Shown: piece after piece, positions 49,414 to 61,653 of the stretch | How positions within the stretch are numbered: position 1 is the first letter of the stretch | Layout: the number at the start of each line of letters is the position of its first letter | From: Mesodorylaimus sp. YZB2_4 | Lineage: Eukaryota > Nematoda > Enoplea > Dorylaimida > Dorylaimidae | Direction of reading: 5' to 3' | DNA: 64,000 nt | Assembly (NCBI GenBank): GCA_030248295.1 | Contig: JASANH010001723.1 | Coordinates: 248,001-312,000 of the forward strand | The notes under the pieces: model-generated | The model's input: the letters and a program-made list of their open reading frames with translations, nothing else | Database searches by the model: none | What the model was told of the DNA's origin: nothing | Program-made: the position numbers and the translations under genes

Positions 49414-50670
49414 AAGCAAGGCGTGTACGCTTATGGCTAACAGTATAACCATATCGGGATGGTATGCATAGGCTAGTCTGCAGTCTGGGATGCGTTACTT
49501 GGTGTAATCCGCAAGTGCCTGTACGCGTGTAATCAATGGTCGTCCGTTCTAGTTTGCTTAGTGCAAGGTTTATGGTATCTAAATATGCTGGGATGTGGGA
49601 GGTGTGTTTTCACTTTGGCATAAGAGGAGATAGTGTGAATTATTTATGGAATAAATGGATAAAAGAAGTCGACTTTGTTCAATCTGCCATTTGTGTGTGG
49701 GAACGCGTACGTGCTTTGCAAAAGTTACTGTCTGCCTAGGCGTGGAATGTGGTTTGTTGGACTAGCTGGCTAGCTTGTGAGAAAAACTTTCCAGCTTCTG
49801 TTATTCGCCGTGTTGATCTTTGCACTTAAGACTGCTCGTTGGTGGAGCGACCTTTGAGTAGGCAGACGGCTAATCGGCGTATTGTGGCAGGCACGTTCGA
49901 AGACTCGGTCGCTCGCGAACTGAACATTGACACTGTTCCAAGTCGAGATTCTCCCAAGAATTTCTTGCCTGCATTTAGTAACTGTTAAGCTTTGGAGATG
50001 GGTTTAAACGAGCGCGACGGGATGGCGTACAGAAATGGCAACGATGACATTCTCGTGCCAATGCAGAACGGGCTAGGCGGGGTGGCTGGTGGCAGACTGG
50101 ATCTGTTGCATAGGCGGTGCACGAGATTGGCGCGATTAGATGATCGCACTTGTAATTAGTCTTGTGACGTGCTCGTCGTATTTTCAACTTCTCTCGACTT
50201 CTGTACGCTGCGAGGGAAGGAGTGGAAGGATTGTGACTGGGTTTTGTGCGCTGCTAATGCTGATTTCTCCTCCAATATCATTGGGGACAGGTTTTTGATC
50301 GCAGCGATTGGGGTGGTAAAGATAAGGCGCGGGGTTTTGATTGTTGATAAGAAGGCACTAACATCCGTCATTTCGTGCCTGGTTTGCATTTCGCCTCGTA
50401 CAGAATCACTTCTAGGCCCTATATGGGCCTTGTCTGACGCACGTATTTTGTTTACTGTGCGCGGAAACGTGGCCGACAGACGTCACTGTTGGCGATATAG
50501 GACAAAAGGCGATCGGACCGCGAACTTGAATTTCTGCTGGTTTCATTAAATAATGTTTGGTAATTTTTTGTAGATATGACCTTTTGGAATTCGATATAAG
50601 AATCTTATGTGGTTTTAATGACCACTCAATTCGACATTGAGGTGGTATCGATTTTACAACGTCCGAAGTT
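49414..50670. other. Intergenic region, EEA1 to IP3 3-kinase
   Basis: About 1.25 kb with no exon or repeat recognised. It should hold the EEA1 3' UTR and the IP3K promoter. Confidence 0.4.
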
Positions 50671-53600
50671 ATGGGTTGTAAAAACAGCACTTTGATAAAA
50701 CGACGACGAGAACCGACGCCGACCAAAATGGCACCAGATCCCGTATCAGCGTTCAAAGTCTCTAAAAGTGATATCATTGACAGCAGCGACTGTTTCCCAT
50801 CAACCCCCATCATCCAACAGCCGGCCAGTATGGATGGAAAAGTGAAGAACGCCGACACGAAAAGGGAGGTTATTGATTCGAAAGTTCATTTCGGCAACAT
50901 CGATTCGAATTTTCTGCAGCCTGTAGGAACTCAGATTACAGATCGACCCCGTTCAGCTTCAACAAAATTCGAACGACGAAGAAATTCCAAATCGACTACG
51001 GCGTCGTCCATAACTTCGAAAATATTCAGGTACAAACGATCGATGGACGGTCTGAATACGAGTGTCATTATTCCGACTCAACCATCCAGATCCGTGATTG
51101 ACAAGTCCGCCACCGAGATCGATGTCCTCGCGTCGAGTCGAATATCTGAAAGGAAATTATCCACTCCTGCTTTCTCAACGCCGGCCATCGTGGTCGACGA
51201 GGCCCCGCCGTCGGCACCCCCGAACGGGACCAATCCGTGCATGTGGGACATGCTGACCTCGAGACGGACTGACGATTCGCTATGCCAGCCGGTCAATGGA
51301 CTTACGAAACATCGATTCAGTCTTGTCCGACCTCGATCCAATGACAAATTGGTGCCTGTTCGAGATGCTGATGCCATTAGCGAGGATTGGGTGTTAAAAA
51401 TTATTCGATGCTTTCCCTTTCCGTCACCGAGGCAAAGTCCTCGAAATTCGCCACCCATTTCGCCCGCATCCCCCAAACCGATTCCTGATTCGAATTTCCC
51501 CGATTGCTCATTCCTGACACCGACACCCGCTCCCCCCGTGCCAACCACAAAACAAGAGAAGAACTTTCGATTCCTGCGACAAAAACTTTCCGATCCGACC
51601 AATGACTGCAAATACTCCGCTTTGGGAATGATGGTTAGAGTAAGTCGATTTGGTCTGGTCTGTGTGAGTGCAGTTAGAATACAAGAGGGGCCTTGGTTTC
51701 AATCAGGAGATGTACAAAAACTTTGACTTTGAAAGGGATTCGAACCCGCGCCTCTGAGATACCAATCTAGCCTGTAAAGGTGCCATCAAATTTGTATGAG
51801 TGCCAGTGCAGTCCTCGACTCCACGGTGTCTCAATGCCAAGGCCAGTGAGTGGCAAGCTAGGATTGGACGAAGACAAAGTAAACTGGGAGGAAGTGCCCT
51901 CACCCATGACTCGCGAACTTTGCACTGTTTGAAGTGTTGCTTTGATTGTTTAGAAGACCATCGAGACTACGTTTCCCCCATTGATTCCGTGGGATGTTTG
52001 GTTGCGAAAACGTTTGGCGAGTTGGACCCAGTGCTCAGGCCACGAAGGTACGTTTTTTGACACCTCATGCGCAAGCTAAGGTGTTTTTGTGAACTTTTGA
52101 CACTTCGCACTGAAAGTCTGCTGCTAGCCGATAAGAGGCGTCGAGGTTGCTAGGCAAGATAGTGTACTGGTGTAGTCTTGGTGGAGGCTTTCAATGGAAG
52201 GAACAGAATAAGTATAAGGTTATCACAGTCATCAACCGTCGATTGACGTCATTGGGAGACCAGTCAGTTTACTTTTTCATCTTGCTCGCCCTTTTTATTC
52301 TTTTCCTACCAAATATTTACAGTACGATTAGAATTGCCTTCAATTCTCAAACCTATCACGGCCAGGCTCGCTGCGCAACCAAAGCGCACACAATTCGCAT
52401 CAGGGCACATTTTTGCTTTTGTATTTGCTCACAACTCGGCTGGACTGCAGCGAACCAGTTTTCTAGTTTCCGTAGTAGGAATCGGGCCAATCAGGATTAG
52501 GTCCAGCCTTTTTTGGTTGCGTCTGATTTACGAACACAAAAGGGAACGATTCGTTTTTGTATTTTCAGGTACTGTCGTACCAGCAACGGAGAAAACGGTG
52601 TGGAAAAAGTGTGCGCATGACAGCAATGAAGCCAAGGTATATCGCAAACTGATGGACGATGCAGCCTCGGCGATCGCACCCAAGTTCTACAAAGAGGTGG
52701 AGCATAAAGGCGAATGTAAGTGTAATGGTGGTGGGAGCGGATTAGGTATGCCCTGGGTACAGTACAGGTAGGCTGGGTCAAGAGACTCCTCGTAGTTCAT
52801 CCTTGGACCGATACTGGAAGATGCTTATCTTCGCTTTAGGTTTCTTGGAACTTGAAGATCTGAGCCGCAATTTTACAAACCCGTGCATAATGGATGTGAA
52901 GATGGGAAGTCGAACGTTTCTTGAATGCGAAGTTCAAAACGAGACTAAGCGATCAGACTTGTACGATAAAATGATCGCTATCGATCCCGATGAGCCTAGT
53001 CCCAGCGAAAGGGAAGAAAAAGCCATAACAAAGCTGAGGTACATGACGGTAAGTTATGTTTTATGCCCTTGTTTGGTCGGCGCAGTTTGGACATGGTCAA
53101 ATTTGAGTTTCTTATGTTTCCGACATTCTGATCTGATTTCCCCTGATGTTCTGATTTAGTACTCTATATCTGGTGTCACTATTTCTTTATGTATACTGTC
53201 CCACCCACAGATGCCTTTATTTTAGTTCCGAGAACAAACAAGCTCAACGACCGCATTTGGATTTCGAATTGATGCTGCAAAAGTAAGCTGAGAATTTGTG
53301 TGGAGACTTCTGAAACACAACACTGCTTGATTTTTCAGATGGCTGGTGGAATGTTGCAAAAAGACTTCCAGAAAGTGAAGACACGAGAGCAAGTAAGGGG
53401 GCCATGTTGCTGTTCTTTCGCCTTCTCCTTACTTTGTTTATTTCAGATAATTGAAGTATTCTCGCGATTTATCGGACCAAATAACGAAGCTATACGTGAA
53501 TCACTTTTGACACGATTGAAATTTATGCGAAAGAAGATCGAGGAGTCGGAATTTTTCCACTCGCACGAAGTAAGTAGATAATTTTTTATTAAAGTCAAAA

Positions 53601-54181
53601 GTCAAAAGTTTTGTCCGTTTCAGGTAATTGGTAGCAGCATCTTGATCATACACGATTCAAATAATGTGGACGCGTGGATTATTGATTTTGCCAAAGCTTT
53701 ACCAGTCGAAGACAGAAAACTTGATCACCGAACTCCCTGGAGTTTAGGCAATCGAGAAGATGGCTACTTATTTGGACTGGATAATTTGATTGCGGTACGT
53801 TTTAGGATTGAGTGTAGCGTGGGTACTTTGCAAATAGTCTAATCACAATATGACGATGGGTGTGATGGGAAGGCGAGAAAAAGGATGCCAGGAATGCAGA
53901 GGGGCTTTCGTCAGTGCACCTTGTGAACTGACTCATGCGAGGTATGCGGAGAGTCAGACTTGTGCGTCTGCTGATAACCTTTATACCCTTATCAGCATGT
54001 GGGTGCTTTCGGTGAGCAACACTGTACTTATACTGCATTTACTTTTTAGATGATAGAAGCGGTGCACCTTAATAAGAAGATGGATAGGGACGAGCCAGTT
54101 TCAATGACGTGTGGCAAAGTGACAGAAATTCGATGCCCAAACTCGTCGTCTTTTAATTCTCCTTCAATTTCATTTCCATGA
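50671..54181 (+). CDS. ITPK: Inositol-1,4,5-trisphosphate 3-kinase
   Basis: Phosphorylates Ins(1,4,5)P3 to Ins(1,3,4,5)P4, damping IP3 calcium signals. Exon 1 (50671-51639) is a long Ser/Pro-rich regulatory region beginning MGCKNSTL, a consensus for N-myristoylation at Gly2 with a palmitoylatable Cys3. Exon 2 (51954-52047) ends SWTQCSGHEG, matching the WVQLAGHEG of the family. Exon 3 (52569-52715) has TVWKKCAHDS. The catalytic part shows FLELEDLSRNF, the inositol-kinase signature PCIMDVKMG (Asp and Lys present), GSRTFLECEV, ITKLRYM, IIDFAKALP and HRTPWSLGNREDGYLFGLDN with LI. The last exon adds EAVHLNKKMDRDEP and a Ser-rich tail to the stop at 54179. The gene symbol denotes the family; which vertebrate paralogue is closest cannot be told. 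Confidence 0.93.
51722..51785 (-). repeat. tRNA-like (B-box) fragment in IP3K intron
   Basis: The minus strand reads GCGCGGGTTCGAATCCCTTT, a good B-box, but no closing acceptor stem is visible. It is probably a SINE remnant. Confidence 0.35.
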
Positions 54182-54823
54182 CATCCCGCCGTTTGTCGAT
54201 CGAGCTCTTGGTTCGGCATTCCTATTTAGGCTTTTGACTGTGGAGGATGTTTGGAGTGTTGTATGTACATGGCATATGCGGGACTCCAAGTGGTGGCCTT
54301 AGGACAGCAATGAGGTAACCTCGTTTTACGTTGCGTGCTTACTTTGTGACCGAACGGTTGTAGACGAAGCTATGGGTCATAATCGATTCCTCTTATGTGA
54401 ATAAGAATTATTTAATAATATCCTCTAATTGACTTCACCAAATAAAAAACACGTTTTAGATGGAAAGCGTAGGCCTTAGAGCACGAATGAAAACCAATTT
54501 TTTCAGAAAATGAACGTATCTAGTTCACAACGAGCGCAACTCAGTTTCATGGGGCGACTATGTTCGGCTTCGAGTAAGAAGAGGCGTAAAAATTAGTTGA
54601 GAAACTTTACCCCGCCATCGATTGGGTCGTAACCCAAGCCCGGCCGCGATGACGACTAGGACGATTGGAAATGATGAATGAATGGACAGAAAGAAAATGA
54701 GCTCGGGGCACCTGCTGGTCGTATACAGTTTCAAAAAAGAAAACAGAGACTCAAAAACCGTTATTTGCCTAGAATGCGAATAAAAAAAGTAAAAAAAGAA
54801 CCAAGTTCCTGCCTGGTCTTGCT
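54182..54823. other. Intergenic region between convergent genes
   Basis: The 3' ends of IP3K (+) and the cysteine-rich membrane protein (-) face each other here. AATAAAAAAC near 54441 is a candidate poly(A) signal for the IP3K transcript. Confidence 0.4.
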
Positions 54824-56217
54824 CTACCCGGCCACAGTCTGATATCGAGCATGGAATATCTTCTTGTGTAGTTCAAATTTCCAGACCACGCCCGCGATCA
54901 CGATCAATACCATAATGGCCACGAAGACTGCCACAATGGCCGTATTCCCCTCGCTCTCTGGTTTCATGACTGGATTGTCCGGATCCTCGTCGGCGCGGAT
55001 AAACTGCTGGTTTTTCTGTTGCTGGGCTGGCTCGGCGGCTGGTTCGGAGCCTGTTTTGGGAGAATCTTCTTCTGTCGATGGTGTTTCTTTATCTTTTGGC
55101 GTCCTATTTCTGGCCACTTGATGAGCCCTGGCTCGACTTTTGTCCTCGTCTGCGTTTCGACTGGTGTTTGGTGGTTCGTCGGCGACCCGTGGTTGCGTTT
55201 TCTCGGCCTTGTCCTCGCCATCGTCGTCTTCATCATCGCTGCTCTCCCCGCGTCGTTGCTCCGTATCGAAGCATGCCTTGGCTCGGAGCGTGTCCGAGTG
55301 GATGGTCATGCACCCGCGGTCGTTGAGTTCCTCGTGCTGGGGTAGTGACTCGTCGCCTTTCTTGGTCTTGTATCTCAGGAAGGACATGCAGCCGCTCACG
55401 TTCGTCTTAACGTCGCCCATTTCGACCTGTATGTTGAAACAGTGCTCGCCGTCGCAGTCTGGCACAGTCGGCGACGGGTGAGTGCCCAGCTTGGTGCTGG
55501 CGTAAGCTCGGACCTGACACTTTTTCGTGTTTGCTTCTTTCTGGATGTGCTTTGTGAGAACGGGGCCGTTGCAATAATTTATATCGTTACACGTGCACGT
55601 AATGGCTCGCAACGTGAACGAGTCCCAATGTCGTTCTTCGGTGTGGCTTGGGAAGGAAGGCGTGACGCACGAGCCGAGTCCCTTGCGTTCGAATAGTGGC
55701 ATACTGGGATTGCTACAACCCCTGACTATTTTCCCATTCGGATACTTGACTAAGGTGCAGTACTCGCCGTGGCACGATGTATCGGCCGTACAGTTCTTCT
55801 CGCACTCGTAACATTTGATTAGTTTCGTTTTCTCCTTCTTAATGCCGTTGGCGTTCACGTTGCAGCCGGAGCTCGAACAGATACAAACGTCCTTTTTGTC
55901 CACACTTCGCTCGCATTGATTCTCTATGTTAGATTTTAGCAGATCGCCGCTGAGACACCCTCGCACTGGCTGATCGATATCTCGCAGTTCGGCATACATG
56001 CAGTAATCGCCTGAAATGGACAGTGTCCAGCGCGAGAAGGGCGGACAGTGGACCGAGCCGACTTACCTTCGCACGTGGCACCTTCGGAACGCTTGCCCGG
56101 AGCCGTAAAGCATGTCACCTTGGCGTGGCAATACTTTGCAGTGATTAGGAATAGAAAAAATAAGGAGAAGGAATGGGAGGCTGCGGGCAATTCGAACGAC
56201 GCGGTCTTCCGCCTCAT
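54824..56217 (-). CDS. Cysteine-rich type I membrane protein with Ly6-like repeats, 445 aa
   Basis: Exon 1 (56067-56217) encodes a signal peptide (HSFSLFFLFLITAKYCHA) and the first cysteines. Exon 2 (54824-56010) encodes the rest, joined in phase 1. The ectodomain has about three cysteine-rich blocks of 90-110 residues with the pattern C-F/YxC, CxGxYC/EHC, GC, and closers CICSSSGCN and CTCNDINYCN, which resemble Ly6/uPAR three-finger domains or the related nematode extracellular modules. A long acidic, charged stalk (SSDDEDDDGEDKAEKTQP) precedes one TM helix (AIVAVFVAIMVLIVIAGVVW) and a short tail. The ligand is unknown. The third block lacks a clear CxC..CN end, so it is incomplete or diverged. 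Confidence 0.82.
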
Positions 56218-59200
56218 TGTCCGGTCGTTGGGTACTCTACGACGAGTACTGTTCGGAGTGGGGTGGCCGAGAAGTTTAATGGAGCAATGTTGGAGTGGGG
56301 GGGGGGGGGGGTAGGTGTTTGAGGCAGGAAGATAGGGTTTACGAATTCACGGATAAATCGCCCCCGTCGACGAGAAATAGTCTCCTAAGACCGAGTGTGA
56401 GCGGGCACCGAGTCGACACTGGTGATGAAGAAGAAGCCTGCTTCTTGTAGGCGCGCCGAGTCTCGGGTCGATTTCTGGACGCCTGGCTCGTTTCTATCGC
56501 TTTTCTATCCCTTTTTTCTTGCTCTGATATACGAGCCAAGTTGGTCGTAGCGGGCGACGGAGCGTGGATAGGTGGCCGAGTATGGATTTTGCCGAGTCCG
56601 TCGAGGGAGGTCCGGCTCGGAGCTTTGTTGCGTCGTGGTCTTGGGACTGCGGTAACCTAGCACTGCTATCGGGAAACTCAAATCGCATTTTCCACACGAA
56701 GCGCTCGCGCTTTGACAAACGCCGCCGACGTTTCGCTTTTCGCCCGAGCATACGCTCTTGGCCTTCGATCCGCAGTCCGTGAGCATAAAAGGAGCTAAAC
56801 ACGCACTCTTTCCCCTTTTGTCCCGTTCTGTCTCTGACCGAAGTAGACCGAGGCTGCCTATTGATTTTCACTCTTCTTCCCATGCCTCCAATCTATTAGG
56901 GCACGACGCTCTGCCAAGCTCGTCCGCTCTCGCACCCTCCAGGACCACAGACTTTGCCTCCTAGCCTCGGGTCTCCGAGGCGACTCTGAACATCGATGAG
57001 CGATTTTTTATGGCCCTTTCGTCCAATGTCGCTTTCTAACTTTTTCCTCCAGAAAGCCTTTTCGACGAAGCTCAATCTACTGTGATAATGCGCATGATCG
57101 ATGGCTCTCGAATGCGCCATGGCCCTCCGATTGACGATAAATGCTTGTGACTGCGCAAGCGATTACCTTCACGCTCGAAACGCACAACCCATGCACACTG
57201 GCCGATTCTCCTTGGACCCAAAGTCGACATTGATCATTGGCTCGAGAGAGCGTTTGCCAGAAATGGGGCGAGCCTTGGTGGGGATAGATAGCAGGTGCCC
57301 AAAATGGCATCCGTCTCCTGGAGTCGCCTATGAACCGAACCCACTCGGGAAAACGCCAATCGTATGACATGTGCTAACGAACTAGGCGTGGGTGGGAAAA
57401 AGACAAAACCGGTGTGATTACGTTTACATAATGGCCGAAATCAATGCCTCTTGGCACTCGGCTACGAATCACGGTCGACTCGTTGGTCGGGCCTTCCCTC
57501 TGGCCACAGTACCGCAGAGGGCTATCGGACAGAACGCGCGTAAGTGGTCTCTCTCAAATGCATTGATAAGTGCCCTCGCTGGTCTGTTTGTCTTGTAGAG
57601 TAACCTGACAGTCAATCTTGTCATCATGCAATCCTCTCCCCTGCGTGAGTTCTTACAAGCGAAAACCCATGGTCAATCTTGCAGTCAGAATGTTAGACGC
57701 GGCGGTGTTATGTCCATACTCTGCGCCTTCGCTTCCATTTTCTTTTCACCCATCAGACCGGCAGTATCTATTTTTTATCTTCCAGTGATCGACACGACTA
57801 ATGCATGATCTTGGCAAGCGCCATGATTTCAACGAAACCCAGCACGTCAAGCAGGCGTATGTAAGAACAAACCCTTATTCTAGCTTAAAATTAAGAGCCG
57901 CGGCAAAGGCTAATCAGAAAAGCTTTGCTCGTAGTCGAGCCCTAATTCGCTCAATCTTCTGATCGCCCGCTGTTTTCGCCCATTCGTAATGGAAAACGGC
58001 GCCAGGGTGTCCGATGCCAGTGTCCAATGGCCAGTATGGATTCAATGAGGGAATGAATAAGGGCCAACAAGGGCAACTGGCCAAAACAATTTTCTTGTCC
58101 CCATCAATTGACCAGCGAGGACTGCAAGGGAGCCCTGCCCAATTGAATTTCTTATTTTCAAGCAGAGTGCATTTAATTTCCAGGCATTAATCTAGCGAGT
58201 AGTTGCGGAGGAATGGGCGTTGTCTTTTGATGAGAGGGGGGCGTGAGTACTGCTTCACAGGCTCGACCCAAAGCCATGTTGCAAATGATGGATGAATCGC
58301 AGTAAATAGCAACGACGCCAGAGTGAGCCCAACTCTCGTGTTAACTATGTTTAAAGAAGAAATTACTCGTAAACAGTTAGTGATTGGTTTGTATCTAGCC
58401 AGAGCACATAATTACATGGAGCCTATTCAATACACGCCCTGTCTCTTGGTGATGGAACACCAAGTGCTCGCACGAGGAAAGGAGCCACAGGCTACTGTAA
58501 AGCCGACTACTGTAGCTTGTTATCAGTTGCCACTGCGTAGACACTGCGTCCAATATCCAAAATGGACACCGGATAAACTTTGCCGCCACAAGCTCTTGTT
58601 AATAGTTGGAGGATCCTGCTCTCTGTAGTAGGCTTGGATCCCTTATCTGCACCTATAAGTGCACTGGTTCAGAGAATTGGTCTTCCTCTCATAGGTCAGG
58701 GCCAGACACGAGGCAAAGTGACTGGTCGGTTTGCAGGAATTGGGCGGTGACTGTATTGAGTTTGTGGTCTGAATTGCACTCTCCGGGCAGTTTGGGCTCA
58801 GGACCACCAGAACCTCTGTCAAGCAACAGACTGTACCTTTAACGACACCGTGTTCATCAAGACTCACAGAACAGAGTGTTGATACATCTCACAAGAGAAC
58901 CGACTTCTACTGTATGCTGAATTACCTGAAGTACGCAATGTTGGGCTCAAATAACAGCTACTTTCAAAAGGATTTTTTGACTTGGCGTCAGACTGCTTGA
59001 AGCTTAGATGACACTCAACGATAATACAAGCCCAACTGCTCCGAAGCATTGCGCCACTCCTCCGACAGAGACGCAGTCCCTGTTTTTCCAAATTTCAGAG
59101 TCCGCGCAGCTCCGACAGTGAAAAAAAGTTTGCGTCCTAGAGCACTCTCATCTAATCGTAAGGCGGTCATTCTGATCATTTTCCTTCTCGACTCCTCGCA

Positions 59201-60061
59201 TGCCATGGTCAAATTAATGCGCAACACAGCAAAGTAAACACATCTAAAAAATTCAAGAAACACCGTTACACAATTTCATTACGCACGCGCGCTTGCAAAA
59301 TATAAACGACAGGTCGCATGCATTATTCCCCACCTCGAACTAAAACTCTCCGTGATAACTGTAATATTTGTGTGGCCCTTGTGGTCGAGTCGGTGCGATT
59401 TTCGGCTTCCACACGGATGAATCGGGGTTCGAATCCCGGTTATTTTAAGTGTTTGTCCAATAAAATCCGCGAATAAATACTGAAGATGAAACTGGAAGTT
59501 GATGGTTCTTCTCTCTGCGTAACTCCTAGGTAAGACCAGCTCGAGTCACCTCACGAGAAATTATGGTGAGCTCACTGGGTTTTTCGCATTTGAGTTCACT
59601 GTATTCATAGTCACCTCACACTGAACTTTCTGGTCACCTCACCGTAATTACAGCGAGCGTTCATGAATACGGCCGCTGACGGCGCAGTTCTCTGCGACGC
59701 TGATACTTGCAGTGACCTCTGTGCAGTTACGGGTCAGACTGCCTCCCCACTCGACCCGTGGGCCGAACGAGATTCCGCATCCTCCCCTGGGCGGGATCGA
59801 CGATGGGGGGACATTGCACTCCTCGAATCCTGACATGCCCACTACCAGTGCCTCTGGCCGTTCCAAGAACCCACCAGCAACACTGGATATGGCAGGGCCC
59901 GGGTAAGCTGATCGTGAGAGGGAGACCGTATCGCTAGGCGTGAGGGCGGCCCAGCGGGTCCATGATGGAAGAGTAGTCCCCATCGTTTTGTGGCTCCCCT
60001 TGACTGTGCCTGCACGCTGCAAGCCCTCGTCCCTAGCTGCGACTGGCCAAAATACAGGATA
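56218..60061. other. Gene-free region
   Basis: About 3.8 kb with no recognised exon. It contains a G-run at 56296-56310 and a tRNA-like segment at 59375-59448. It may hold regulatory sequence, but I cannot point to any. Confidence 0.4.
59375..59448 (+). repeat. tRNA-like segment
   Basis: A-box-like TGGTCGAGTCGGTG and B-box GGGGTTCGAATCCC are correctly spaced, but the sequences flanking them do not pair as a 7-bp acceptor stem. It is probably a decayed tRNA or SINE head. Confidence 0.35.
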
Positions 60062-61176
60062 CAGGGTTCCCACCAGCTTGACAGAATGAATTCAAAGAAG
60101 GTTTTAGAGGATTTAGAGCGTTCTTCTAGATTTAAAGGAGATTTTGAGCATACTTTTGGCTAACCGGTCACAAAGGTACATTTTCTGGCATGAAGTCTTA
60201 ATGCTCTACCGCTGCAGGCTACATATCATCCTAACACAAAATCAACGCAATGGAAAAGTTATTAATAGGCCGCACAAAGTATATCCTTTTTTAATTTTTG
60301 TGGGTAGGGCCCAGTTCCCCACTGGCTTCCAACCCATTTTGCCTAGGCCAGCAGTCCTGATATGATAAGCTAGGCCATGAGGTGATCACCTCTCACCGCA
60401 GCTTCCCTGTGTGTCTCCACTAGGCGCACGTCCACACGAGGGCGCATCCTGTGCCAGCACCAGCGTCTTAGGATGATTCTGGCTGAGAAGGGAGGTCACT
60501 AACCAACCTACCAACTGAGCCACCGCGGCTACTATGAAGTGTATCCTGCCTAATCCCTTCAAGCCGGCAAAGCGAGATTCCAGGCAAGGTCGTTTCTTCG
60601 CATGCTCCTTAACAAGAGATCTCGATCCCGATGCCGACGTTTAGGCATCAAGACCCTGCATTAATCATGAGGCGAAAGCATGCTAGATTGAAGGTACTGT
60701 CCGAAGGTGTTACAATCGCATGTACAACAACAGCAATTCTAGGGGCGAGAGGAATGCTGACATGGCTTAGGTACCTATGTTTGGGCCTGTATCGCCTGAA
60801 TGCGCCCAATTTCCGCTTATACTGTATATACTAAATGATAAATCGGAAAGACAAATTTCAAAAAACTGAACGCCTGAAAAGTGTCCATCGGCAGATAAAA
60901 TAGAGTCATATGCGAAAAAAGGCAAAAATCCAGACCCTGATTCTAAAAAAGTTTTTTTGACCTATCGGTAACGCTCCTTGTTTATTTCTTATATTTCCCT
61001 TTGCAACTGATTTCTCTCTGGTCTCTGGCGTCAATTCAGAACTATTGTTTCAGAACTTTTGTCACAGAGATCATGCTCATAAGAGAGAAGCCAAATTTTA
61101 GAGGATTAGAGGATTTAGGGGAGGGTATTGGAATCAGAGGAGGTTTTAGAGGATTTAGAGGGTGGTGGGAACCCTG
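60062..61176. mobile_element. TIR element (1.1 kb) with nested SINE
   Basis: A perfect 14-bp inverted repeat CAGGGTTCCCACCA lies at 60062-60075 and, inverted, at 61163-61176. GGATA directly flanks both ends (60057-60061 and 61177-61181). TTTTAGAGGATTTAGAG occurs near both ends. The end sequence resembles hAT transposons, but hAT elements make 8-bp duplications. No transposase is seen, and a SINE B copy lies inside. Confidence 0.7.
60285..60535 (-). repeat. SINE family B, copy 3 (inverted), nested
   Basis: It begins with the inverted tail (TTTTTTAATTTTTGTGGG) and shares GATATGATAAGC with copy 2, and TGTGTGTCTCCACTAGG and CATCCTGTGCCAGCA with copy 1. It ends at the inverted tRNA-like head (GAGCCACCGCGGC). 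Confidence 0.65.
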
Positions 61177-61653
61177 GGATACTTGTCGTGACTATCAATG
61201 TACACATACTCCTATCAGACACATCAAGTATATTCTATACATGATTCACCAGAATCTTATGTGCGCTGTTGATCACTGTGCGACCACTGACCGCTGTTTG
61301 ACCGTCGACTGCGACGGTGAGAATCGCTTAGCGGGTCCACATCGCTTCGAATGACATTCCAAAATCCATGAGCCACCTCAGAATCAGCTCGCCTTAGTAA
61401 GTACTATGAAGATGCACACGTTGACACATCACAAGGCGATAACAAAACTACAACGATCATAATGAAGCGTTATAAAAGATCGCAGCCTACTTGATCTAAC
61501 GATCAATACCTGATTAATGCGGGCACTCCAATCAGGGTCACATAATCACACTCAATCCTACCCAACCCCAGTTTCTAACAAATTCAAGTTATCGAATCAA
61601 GCACTAATCCCAACTTCTATAATCAGGAATGTCATAGAGTCGTATCAAATTTT

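Noticed and set aside
54824..56217. Secreted three-finger toxin
   Set aside because: The chain has several blocks, a long stalk and a transmembrane helix, so it is a membrane protein and not a secreted toxin-like peptide.
59375..59448. Functional tRNA gene
   Set aside because: A and B boxes look right, but the acceptor arms do not pair and the T stem has a mismatch. Kept only as a tRNA-like remnant.
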